Shown here: piece after piece, positions 45,337 to 57,400 of the stretch
How positions within the stretch are numbered: the first letter of the stretch is position 1
Layout of the letters: the number at the start of each line of letters is the position of its first letter
Assembly: GCA_030062745.1 (NCBI GenBank)
Contig: CP099839.1
Span: forward strand, 4,573,115 to 4,637,114
Length of the DNA stretch: 64,000 nt
Reading direction: 5' to 3'
Origin: Capitulum mitella
Lineage: Eukaryota > Arthropoda > Thecostraca > Pollicipedomorpha > Pollicipedidae
Made by a program: the position numbers and the translations under genes
Notes under the pieces: generated by a model
Database searches by the model: none
What the model saw: only the letters and a program-made list of their open reading frames with translations
What the model was told of the DNA's origin: nothing

Positions 45337-45474
45337 ATGCCGGAGCGGCCTGGCTCGGAGGAGGCCGAGACGGCCCGCCAGCAGCGGCTCTCCGCCATGC
45401 TGGACTCGCTGCCGCCAGAGCTGGAGAGGAAGCTGTCCGTGCACCACGGCATCAAGCTCAAGCGCTACGACACG
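45337..45474 (+). CDS. F-box gene exon 1
   Basis: 46 codons, MPERPGSEEAETARQQRLSA to HHGIKLKRYDT, donor gtcagg, phase 0. The gcgtcag directly before gATG could also be an acceptor following a 5'UTR intron. Confidence 0.75.
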
Positions 45475-48400
45475 GTCAGGCTTTCCGCACCTCGGTCGAG
45501 GGAGACGCGAGCGGAACAGATCCGCCGTTATGGCGACGTTTACCACTCTCGTCACGTTCGACAGCTCTGTGATTCGATTTTATCTCGCGACTTACTGCGA
45601 TTGGATAACAAAAATGACAGTTCCATGTTTACTTGATTCAGACCGTTATGCATGGTTATCCTGCCGCGTCAGCTGCAAGGTCTGAGACTGGTCAGCGGTC
45701 GGACAGTCTGACTTCGCTATGTCACCATGCAGGAGACTGCAGACGACTGGCGGCAGCAGATGTGCAGTCGCTGTTTCATCTTGTTTACGTTCAGTTTTCA
45801 TACCTGACCTCGTTGGTGTATTTCGGTGCGGACTGCAGAGTGCATGTGTACTGCTGGGATTTGCTGTGCGCCGCGTCGTTTAGATCCGGCGGCGCTCGCG
45901 TGATGGAAATTCCAGGTTCGCAGCCGAAAAAATAACATCCCTGATTTTCCAATGACGGGGCCATAAACGTTCCATTGGCTTAGCAACAGATGACACTGCT
46001 TAAAGGAGACACTGCTTCCGATTACGTGATTGTCATCCTGAGCTCATTACCTCTCTGCTAGATGCCGTTGGTTGCTAGACTCTGCTTATTTCCGTGTCCG
46101 GGCAGAACTTCGTATCGCATTTCTTCTTAAGCAAAGCTTCGTACGTAAATCTTCGTATCGCATTTCGTCGTACGCAAATCTTCGTACGCAAATCTTTGTA
46201 CGTAAATCTTCGTACCGCAAACCCTCGTACGCAAATGTTCGTACGCAAATATTCGTATACGCAAAACTTCGTATACGCGTTTCTTCGTATCCTCAAGACT
46301 TCATATAGGCATTTCTCCGCATACGCATTTCTTCATATCGCATTTCTTCGTATACGCAGATTTTCGCATCGCATTTTTTCGTATATGCAGAACTACGTAT
46401 CTCGCTTTTTTGGGGGAGGGGTACTCAAAAATTGCCGTCGTGTTAATGGTCATGCGAAAGGTTTCATGTTAAACTTTTTCGCATCGCGGCTTCGAACATG
46501 AGATGACCGTTCTGATGACGCAGACACCTGATGGCCGCCAAAGAACTCAGCAGCCGAAAAGTTATTTGAACAATATCGTTTATCAATTGCGTTTAAGTCG
46601 GAACAATTATTGCATTTGTCATGATAAGATACCTTAGATGCCAAGAATTTATCCGCCATCCTCGTGGCCGAGGGGTAAGGACGTTGACTGGTCCCGAAGG
46701 TGTCGGGTCCGAGTTCCGAAAACAATGAACCGGTACTCGAACTGTTTTGCCCGACCAGTCATAGTGTAGTCGTTTGGTAAATGACCAGAAACGGTAAACA
46801 CGGTACTGGGCAGGGAGGTCAATTTGTATTTTTTTCGAGGGGGCCCAAATCCCACCCAATGTTGATTTGGGCCCATCCAATGATGGTTTAGGCCCCTTCA
46901 ATATTTCCTGCCAGTTTTGAAGGAAACTGTGCAAAAATAACAAAAGAAACGGCCGCAATAGATAAAAAACAGCCAGAAAGTACAGAAAAAGGCATAAAGT
47001 GATGTATCGGCTTTTCTATCTTTTATATATTTACATATATACCTATATTCATGGGATATACGCAGTTTCTTACCCGTAAAATAGTAATAAAAAACTTTAA
47101 AAAATCCATTGATCAAAATAAAGTGGGCTAAATCCATTGAGAAACCCACATTTGGAGGGAGTTTAGGTTGTCTCACGGTTCAGCTCACCCAATCATTTAC
47201 AGAAACTGACGCCCGTGGTACTCGAAGGCCGTGTCGCAAGATTGTGCGGCACGAAAAAGATCCCTCCGCGGTCCTCTCTGTTGAAAAGTTGGACGCCAAA
47301 TTATCCGTTGAACTGGAATCGCATTACTGGATGGTGGGTTCAGGGTACAGGCAACGAACTCTGTTCAGCATATAGTTGTTCGGAGCCAAACGCCGTCCAT
47401 GCAAACCTTTCGGGAAAAATTTCTAAAAAAGAGAAAATAAGGAGCTCATCTTAATCTTTCTGCAAAACTTAATGTTTCTTACGACGTGGAAACCTTTCCT
47501 TTGCATCCGGAAAAAATTTTATACGGAGATATTCGTATCGCATAAGGGGAGGGGGCAGAGACGTCTTCCCCCATAGGATTATTGTTAAATCTCCAAAAAA
47601 GTGTGGCTCATGCCCCCCCCCCCTTCCCTGTTCCTATGCCCATGGTCTGGAGCATCACTGTCACAGAATCCAATCTACCTACGTACTCAAAAAGGTACCC
47701 TGTTGACCTGTAAAGCGGACTCTTGTTATCTGAAACGGGAGCTCGATGTGGGCATACAGATGTTAGGATTTGTTGCATTTTATACATCCTCAGTCTACCA
47801 AGGTATGACATTATGGCGATGCTGGAAGGATATCCTAAAAAGGATTGCCAATCCCTTAACATTCTGGGACATTCCTGCACCCCTGTGCCTTACCTGTGCC
47901 AACCGATCGAAATGCACTGTCTCATTCGCAATATACCCATGACCAGGCCAATGAACATAAATTACCTCGCTCAAAGGAAGGAAGACATGCACACGTGCGC
48001 AAAAATAGAAATGCAGCAGGTGCGAAGTGCATAAGTATAATAAAATACGATACGAAGATTAGCATATACGAAGAAATGTGATACGAAGATTTGAGTATAC
48101 AGAAAAATTCGATAAGGTGTTGCGTATACGAGGTTTTGCGGATACGGAGAAATGTGTATACGAAGATCTGCGTGTACGAAGTTTTGCGATACGAAGAATA
48201 GCGTATACGACGTTTTGCGCTTACGAAATTTCGCCATGCGAAGATTTGCATACGAAGAAATGCGATACAAAGATATGCGATACGAAGATTTGCGTGCAAA
48301 GTCTTGCGTACGGAGAAATGCGATACGGAAGAATGTGATAAGAAGTTCTGTAATGAAACCGCTTATTTCCTGTTTGGACCCCACTTCCTTCCCACTGGAT

Positions 48401-51400
48401 TTCGCCTCCCACTTCCGTGGTGGATTCTGTGCACTAGCCGGACTCACTCCCAGTCTGACTCATCTGCCCGTGTTGGGCGTCGCCGCCTCTATTTTCTCCT
48501 CGTGGACACTGCTGGCCTATGTTGGACTCCGCCGCCTCTCTGTTGGACTCCGCCGTTTTCCTGTTTTTTTTTCACTATTTGATTCCGCAACCTCTGTCGG
48601 ATTTATGCTCTCCGTCGCAGACTCTGCCCATGACAGTGTCTGTTGTCCTGTCCGACGCAGACTCTGCCCGGGGCAGCGTCAGTTGTCCTGTCCCGCGCAG
48701 ACTGCCCATGGCAGTGTCTGTTGTCCTGCCCAGCGCAGACCGTCCGGGGCAGTGTCCGTTGTCCCCACCACCAGAGGAGTTTCTGGCGTTCCATACGGCC
48801 AAACGCGACCGCTCGGCGGCCGCTGCCAGTTCTGCCGGTATTTTTAGCGTTAACCCAGCTGTAGTGCGGCACGCTGGCACGGCCAGCGCTACAAGGTGGG
48901 CACGGCGGAGGGTCGGGCAGGCGCCGGTCCCGTGCGCTGAGTGGTGCCGTGGTGCTGGGGCTGGTGCGGTGCCGTCCGGGCTGGTGCGGTGGTGTCGGGT
49001 GTGTGACTCGATAGGCCAGGAGTCAGGTCAGGGTCAGGTCAGATGGAGATCGCTTGGGGCGCGGTGCTTCAGGAGGTCAGCGAACAAGATGGGATTCTCA
49101 ACGACGAAATGTCGGGAAAGGGCAAAGTTAAGCGGATCAAGACGGTATGTGTCGTCAAAGAGCCCAGGAAATGTCGTGTGCGTGTAATAATGTGTGCCCG
49201 TTTTTTCTCTCTCTTTTTCGAAAAAGAAAAAGCTGTAGAGTCTGATGTGTGAACACGTCTTCGGTGTTTTCCAGAAATAAGAAAGCTAGTTCGGGAAGTG
49301 GGATTGAAAGACTGTCCACACGCATATAATGTTCTCTAGAATGGTATGTGTTATGAGAGACTGGGACTCCCAGGAACCTGGACGTGGCTACTGCCAGGGC
49401 ATGGTCATTTGACTGGTTCTTTTTCAACTAACAAACCAAGCGTTTAGGCTACTGACCAGTCCCATCTGCTTGCGAATTGTTTTTGTTTTCGTTTTCTTTT
49501 TTTGCCTTCTGTTTTTTTGCATAGGTCCTCCTTTGTTCAGGTTCCTGTGTAATGCTTATTCAGCTATCTTTTTTAACGCTGGTGGGTGTTTGGTGCATTC
49601 AGACTTCGGGTTCCAGTTTTACTTAATTCTGCTGTTGGCCATTGCTTAACAACAAACATCTCCCAACGCATCAGTCTGATGAAATCACACTTTTCCGCCA
49701 TTCTCAAGCAACACAATGGTTTTAAGGCGCGATGCGCTTAACTTTCCCGTTTTTCGTATGATTTTAAGCCACCCAGAGGTGCTAGCAATTCAAGTAGCAC
49801 AGCCACAAAAACGGCGTGCCACTGAGCCTGTAGTTCGACCACGACAACCACGCTGATTTCGTCAGCGGGCAAATTGGGCCCGTTCCGGGTGACGATGACG
49901 TCATCAGCATTCCTCTGAGCGCGCCCGGCCCGCCTGGCAGACGATAGACAAGCTGCCGGACAAGGTGCTGCTGCGGATCTTCTCGTTCCTGACGCACCGC
50001 GAGATCTGCACGTACGCGCGGGTCTGCAAGAAGTGGCGCCAGGTGGCGTACGACTCGTCACTGTGGTCGGTGGTCTCCCTGCGACCCGAGGTCTCCGGCC
50101 TCTACGTCCAGAGCACCGAGTCCCTGCTGGCGCTCATCAGGTGAGTGCACCGAGTCCCTGCTGGCGCTCATCAGGTGAGAGCCACCGAGTCCCTGCTGAC
50201 GCTCATCAGGTGAGAGGCACCGAGTCCCTGCTGGCGCTCATCAGGTGAGAGGCACCGAGTCCCTGCTGGCGCTCATCAGGTGAGAGGCACCGAGTCCCTG
50301 CTGACGCTCATCAGGTGAGAGGCACCGAGTCCCTGCTGGCGCTCATCGGGTGAGAGGCACCGAGTCCCTGCTGGCGCTCATCAGGTGAGAGGCACCGAGT
50401 CCCTGCTGGCGCTCATCAGGTGAGAGGCACCGAGTCTCTGCTGGCGCTCATCAGGTGAGTGGCACCGAGTCCCTGCTAATACTCAGCAGTTGATTGGCTT
50501 AGCCTTCGGAGCACAGTTCATGCTGCACTGACTGAAGAGCTGGCAGACAAACCACTGTAATCAGGTATTCGCATGTATTAAGCCGCCACCGTCTGAGAGT
50601 GTCAGTCTGGAGACCCTAGTGACTGAACGTTTGAATGGGTCGCTTGCGGGAAAGAAACGTCCGTAATAAATCCACAAATAAAAACTGTAATCAGACGTTT
50701 GTACGATGAGTCTGGCAGGTGCTAAACAAGGGGATGGGTGACCGCACCGTGGTCAGCGGGTAGTCATTAATCTATGTACGTATCATGATCACTTTCGCCA
50801 GATGCTAAGAATACAAATCAAGACTTGTATGGTGTAATCCCAATGGCTTGAACATCGGCATCCAGTAGTGAAAGTGTCTTTTAACCCGTCCCCGACTGGG
50901 GGGCAGCTGACTGCCCTGAGGTTTTTCTGAGATTGCGAGAGAACGAACTAACACAGAGTCACGAAACTTTGTGCACCTTTTGCCTCATCAATTTTACATC
51001 TCGTGTCAAAATTTTGACCTCAGGTCAGGTCAGTTGCCTGACCTAGGTCAGGTCAAACAGACCTATGTCTAAAAAAGTTTAGCGCCCTCTAACTTTTTCG
51101 CAAAACAAGATATTTCAACAATACTTTCAGGGATTAGTGAACGTGATAGATGCAACAAATCTGCTATCTCAGATTTTTCGGAATTTTCCGGGCCATTGAC
51201 CTAAGGTCAAGCCCATTTTTAACACATGTCGTTTTTTCGGAAATTGACAGAATATTTCATGACATTCTGAGTGTGGAGACAAGCAGACATCTGGTTACCG
51301 TCATTGGGCAAAGTATCAATGACTTCCAGCCATTGACCTGAGGTCAGGTCACGAATAACTGTAGTGAGCCAAAATGTACCACCGTCAAAATCGGCGATGA

Positions 51401-54400
51401 ATTACTCAGAATGGGTAGAAAATGGCAGAACTAGCTTGCACAGACGTAAGTAATACCAGGAATCTCAAAAAGTTTTAAAAAATTGCACATTTTGGAAATA
51501 AACAGGCTCTCGCCAATAAAGCTCCGCCAATTTTGTAGATTGGTAACTAATGATTCTTTTCTAAATTTAAGCATGAAAAACCATCACAGGAACCTCTAAG
51601 ATCAATAAAATATACATAGATCGCCTTTTTTCGCGAACATAAAGGAACGCTAAAATTAGTTCCCGTCAATTTGTTAGTGCATACGACAGCAGCGCACGCC
51701 TAGCAGCTGCCGCGAGAAATGCCGTGTCTTTAACTCAACGTTTCGGCGTATATATTGAACAAATCTGGGAAATTAGACGTGTATCGGCATTCGCAGACCT
51801 TTACTTCTGCGCTGATGCCTTTACCTAAGCGTTTTTAGTCACAGCCCTTGAGATTCAGGCCATTTCTCGGTCTCATGCAGTCGGCTATGAGGAAAACATA
51901 TATATATGGCGTAAATTGCTTACATATTATCTAAAAATAAAAATGAGACCGGTTTCGAGCTCTACTCGTCACAAGCTTTCCAACGGTGTGCTTATTTTTA
52001 TCGTGCGACCAACCGTTCGTGAGTTAGAGGGGGGCGGCTAACTGCCCCCCCCCCCCAGTCGCCGGTGTTCGAAACGGACCGTCGGTCGTGCGCGGGTTAA
52101 TGAACTTAATTATTTTAAATATCGCGTTTTAAAATTCTGACGTACGAGAACTTGGCAAGACCAGGTTTTACGAGCATTTTGGACACAGCAAAACGTGGAT
52201 CTTACGCTTTCAATAAAAACACATATTTCAGCTGTAACTCTTCCTCCCTAAGTAACACCACAGTTTTCTCCTTTCGTATCTCATATTTTAGGGTTGATAT
52301 CGATTGTGGATGGTGTGAAAGTCCCCCTTGCCACGGAAACTTTTTTTAATGCAAACACTCACTTCTCAGGATTTCTTTTCCACGACCGGCGTCATCGAAT
52401 CATCCACTGCACTGATCAAAACGAAATACGAGTTCCAGCATTCCGATTTAGGGCGTGCAGCCTGACATCAAGTGTATCAAAGCACAGTACCCTACCAGTT
52501 GTCTGATAACGGAGCCTTTGATCACGGTGATGGACGAGTTCGCCATTCGGATTGTCATCAGTTATCTATAAATGCTCAGTGAAGTTAGAGCACCAGTGAC
52601 CGCTGTTCGGAAACCCTCCCCGGCGTCACGTTGACCCAGTGATAGCCACCCCTTCTCTTGTCTGAGACCTGTCCGACAGCGGGATTCCCCTCGTAGCCTT
52701 GTGACATTTGGCTATGCGTCACATGCTTGGGTATGGCGATCTAACATGGTTCATTTGGTCTAGGTCCCTTGCCCAAAGGCACAGTTATGTTTGATCATGT
52801 TCTGAGAATGCTAAGTTCTGAGAGTACGACAGCATACGCACCAGCCCTCCATCTCCCTGCCCGAGCCCTGTCTCTTTTGCTGTGATGACGACAGATTTTA
52901 TACATCGAACATTAGCATAATCCCTTGGTTTAGGCCTTAGGTCACTGGGTTATCCTCAGGAAAACTGCAGATTTGAAGTGCCCGGAAAAGAACATTATCC
53001 CTTTTTTGTTTTCGTTGTTAACATTCATATTCCGACTACGTTTCGGGACGTTGCACTGCTTCTCGTGGGCTTGAAAATGACTCCATACTGCGCACTTCAA
53101 CGTTTTCGAAAGGCATCTCATGCAGCGACGGAAGCTTATGAAGAAAATCATTCCCTGTAGATCAGATGGTCGTTAAAAACGCGACGAAGTTAAATATACG
53201 AACATCTTCAGTCTGATTACGATTCTGTAACCAGAAACAGCATTGAAAGCTTTGCATCGAATTCACTTCATAAGTCGAACTGCATAGCCCGTATTTCACC
53301 GTCTGTTCTGGGCTTGTCATGATTACAACTGAAGCGAAACGTCAGAATGGACAAAATAGTCTCCAGTCCTTGGACCGGGAGGCCTTCAGTGAACTGTCGG
53401 AACAGATGCCCACTAGCGAATTATCGGAACAGACGGCCACGAGTGAGCTGCCGGAACTGTCGGGAGCAACGGCCTTCAGCTAACTGTAGGGAACAGATGA
53501 TCTCCAGTGACCTCACGTGAACTGTCGGGACCAACGGCCTTCAGCTAACTGTAGGGAGCAGATGATCTCCAGTGACCTCACGTCAGCTGTCGGGAGAAAC
53601 GGCCTTCAGCGAACTGTAGGGAACAGGTGATCTCCAGTGACCTCATGTGAATTGTCGGGACAAACGGCCGCCGGTGAACAGCTGAAACAGGCGGTCGCCA
53701 GTGGACCGTCGGAACAGATAGCCCTCAGTGACCTGCAGGAACATACGACCTCCACTGAAATATCGGATCAGGCAGCCTCCAGTGGATTCTTGGAACGGGT
53801 GGCGTTCAGAGAAATGCCGGAACGACGTCCACCAACGAACTGTTGGTAAATGTAGCATGCAGTGAACTGTCAGGACAGAAAGACAGCAATGAATTGTCGG
53901 AACAGACGGCCTCCAGTGAACTGTTGGACCGGACGGCTTCCAGTGTGCTTTTGGAACAGAAGGCCTGCAGATAACCATCGGATCAGGCGGCCTCGTACGG
54001 ACAAATGAAGAACACAGTCTTATGTCAAATGAAGATGCTGTAGACAATCAGCATATGATGATACCTGAAGTTTTGGCGGCTTTGTAGGCTCTCAGGGGCG
54101 CAGCAGAGAACGAGGATTTCATTCACAGAAGCGGAAACGGATACGTACGATCTGCGGCAAGCTGGTCAGTGCCAAGAGGCTGAACGGCTTTAGGTACGAA
54201 TAATATGTTGATAACAGTCCCGTGTTTAATTTAGGTCTGATAAGTGCCATTCAGGCAAGTGTGTAATGAATTCAAGACCAGAAAAGATCCCAAAGTCGCA
54301 AATTTTATTTTCATCCGTTCCACATGAGTCTGGGAAAAAGACATGCTGTTGTTGCCTGTAGAGTTTTAGTGTACAAAAAGTCATTACAGTTTATGGTATC

Positions 54401-57400
54401 GTATGCGCCAGATATGCGGCTGCCTGCTCCTGAGCTACCATTGGAGTTGTCCGGACGCGGACAAAGAGGCGATAAATCTCGTCCTTAGTTCGGATTCTTT
54501 TTGCATCCTATGTTCGTATCACAAGACTGGAGAACTGACGATGCTTGCCTCTGGCCCGATATCAGCTAGTCCTTATCGTTACTTGTAAGTCGGTTGTTTG
54601 CGGTCTTTGTCACTTTTTGCAATGGTATGGCCTAGGAATCCGGAGGGGGAGGGGCGAGGGAGTGGCCGTCCTGTTGGTCAAAAAACGGTCCTACAGCAGC
54701 AAGGAGGTACCCCTGTAATTGAGCATAGGCGTCACGTCGTTCAAAAGGCACCCCTTGACACCAAGGAGACGCCCCTGGGATGAAGTATGCGTGCCTCGCC
54801 GTTCAAAAGGTGCCCCTGTGGCACCACGGATGTGCCCATCTGATGGAGCATGGATTCCCTGTCACTCCAAAGGTCCACGTGACATAGACAGCCGCCCCTA
54901 CGACAGGGTATGGATGCTCTGTCACTCAAAAGATGCCCCTGTTACACCAAGGAGGGCCTCTGTGATAGAGTATAGGTGCCCTGTCGTTCAAAAGACGATC
55001 GTTGACATCAAACAGGTGCCCATGTGGTGGAATATGGGTTACCTGTCGTTCAAAAGGCACTGCTATGCTACCAAAGAGACTCTTCCGTGATGGGATATGG
55101 GCGCCTCGTCGTTCAATTGGCGCCCATGATAGGACGAAGGCGCACCCCGGCGAAGGGATATTTTCTATTTCATTATCTTTTCTCTCCAACACCTATCATC
55201 AGACCATAACCATTAACAGACCTTGACACATTATTGTTCAAAATACCGCTCTAGTAACATCGAAGAGGCGCCAGCATTTTACAAACAGACCCCATTTGTT
55301 GGAATGGATCCCTCGTCCCACAAAACCACAGAGTCAGACCTTTCGTTCAGACTAGTGGCTGATTCGGATTTTTTTACAGACGAAATTTATCCGTGGATTC
55401 AAAGGCGCCCCATCCTTAAAGAGCGCACATGTGACATTGCACGCTCTTGTTAAAAGAATTGGGCACCTTTGTGTCAAAGAGCCACCCTTACAACAACGAG
55501 GAAATAGCCATCATAAAGCACATGTATGAAATGATAGGACCATGTATAATATGGACATCCCGCTTGTAAGAGTCAACGAGTGGACGAGTTTCTGAGTCGT
55601 TTTGATGCCGCCCGTCACGTACCATTTATCGTTTTGCGTGACTTAAGTGTTGTTACGATCGAGCTTGGTGCCTTTTCGGTGCGGTTTTGGCGCCCTTTCG
55701 GTACGATTTTGGTGCCCCTCGACACTGTTTCGGCGATCCTTAAAAAGTCTGCCCCCCCCCCGGCATAATCCTGAATCTGTCCCTGGGTGTGGCTTATTTA
55801 ATCAATCATACTTCAGTGCATATCAACAATATGTAGTTTGGAATCATTTCCTCGAGACCAGTGTCATTGCCCAGATGGACAGTGCGCTCAGCTTTGGCAC
55901 GACTCCAGATCTGCCTGACCACGGGGTTTCGTTGTCCCCAGCAGCTATGGGCATGAACTAAAGCGTTGTTCGCTAAATGGCCGTTGCTGCCGATATGGCG
56001 GACTGGGTTTACCTGTTGTTTTCGTTTTTTGGGCCCGGATCTCGCCTGAACACTTCTCACCAGTGTCCGATGCTCATCTCTTCGCCTCTCACCAGTGTGA
56101 GATTCGGGCCGTCGCTCCGCTACATCGAGCTGCCCATCGAGCTGACCACGAACGCCGTGCTGCACGAGCTGGCCAGCAAGTGCCCCAACCTGACGTACAT
56201 GCTGCTGGACTTCTCCACCGCCATGCAGCTGCACGACTTCAGCGACATGCAGGTGACCAGCGCGGGGGGCAGGGGTGAACGGCGTAGAGTCGTGACTGCT
56301 CAGAGCGCGTAGATCCATGCAGGGGCGCAGCCAGGATTTCCGTAAGGAGGGGAAGGACCGGAGCTCAGCGCGAACTGAAACCATACGAAAATGGTCTGCC
56401 GGAAACACGATGTGCAATGGTTTTCACACAAAAATGTGGACGTAAGGGGAGGGGCCGGAACCCTTCGGTCATGCGCCGGAACCCCACTGGCCATCCATGC
56501 TTAAATCGGTAATGCAATGATAGACATGGCGGCAGTGGAATGTTTCCAGGCGTGAAAAACTGTCCGTGTTAGATGGATCAGTAAACAGGAATGACAATAA
56601 AATGAGCATGAGCTGCGTGAATGCGTTTGGAAAAAAATAAACTGAACGGGCAAAACTACATTTCGTCACGGCCTGTCAAGTTGTTGCCGTGACCGACGTC
56701 ATCTTAGCAGTCTCAACCCTGAAATCTCCCAGGTTTGCAATGGTTCTTTTATTTTTGAAAGACGAAGTCGTTGTCCGCCATTCGTTTCTTTCTAAAGGCC
56801 ATTGCGCGTGATTATGACCAACAATAGTCTGCGCTGCAAAATGATTCTAGATTAATAAACACTGGCTTTGTGCAGCGACCAAAATTGCCAACAGTTTCAG
56901 GTGACGTACGGTTCATCATCATTTCTCGCGGGTCGGCGAGAAAAGATATGCTCTCGCGTGCCGACATTGTGTCCACGAGACACGATCAGCAGTCTTATTT
57001 GACCTGAATGCTGCCTGACATCGGCAAAATGGAATGGAATGTTTTAGAAATGGAATCAGCCTGCAGGCCGATTCTTACTATGTCATGAGTTTCCGGCTTC
57101 CAGTCTTACTGACATTTATCAGCCCCATGATGTATTCCGCTTAAAGAGAATGTTGCACTTTGATTGACTTTCCAAAAATATGTTCGCCTGTTGTCTAGTA
57201 AATGTCACTGATCATCTTTTCAGCACTCATTTTTTCTTCGAAATGCCGAGAAACATCAAACAAGTAAATGATGTAAAATGTACTCTTCCATTACCACTGA
57301 CTTGACACAACACATCTGTTCTGCTCATGTCCATTGGCCTCGAGTCGTTCGCGGCGTCGCTCAGGAGCGGCAACGAAAAGGACACACAGACAGTTCACCG

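Larger units (their letters stand above)
46103..48350. mobile_element. foldback-type element with repeat-built arms
   Basis: The left arm (46103-46400) consists of variants of cttcgtatcgcatttcttcgt. The right arm (about 48045-48350) consists of the reverse complement (tacgaagaaatgcgatacg). Outer ends match in inverted orientation: cagaacttcgtatcgcattt against cagaacttcttatcacattc. No transposase is visible, and no target duplication was found. Confidence 0.65.

Noticed and set aside
50114-50497. CRISPR-like regular array
   Set aside because: Units are contiguous with no spacers, and the locus is a eukaryotic exon border.
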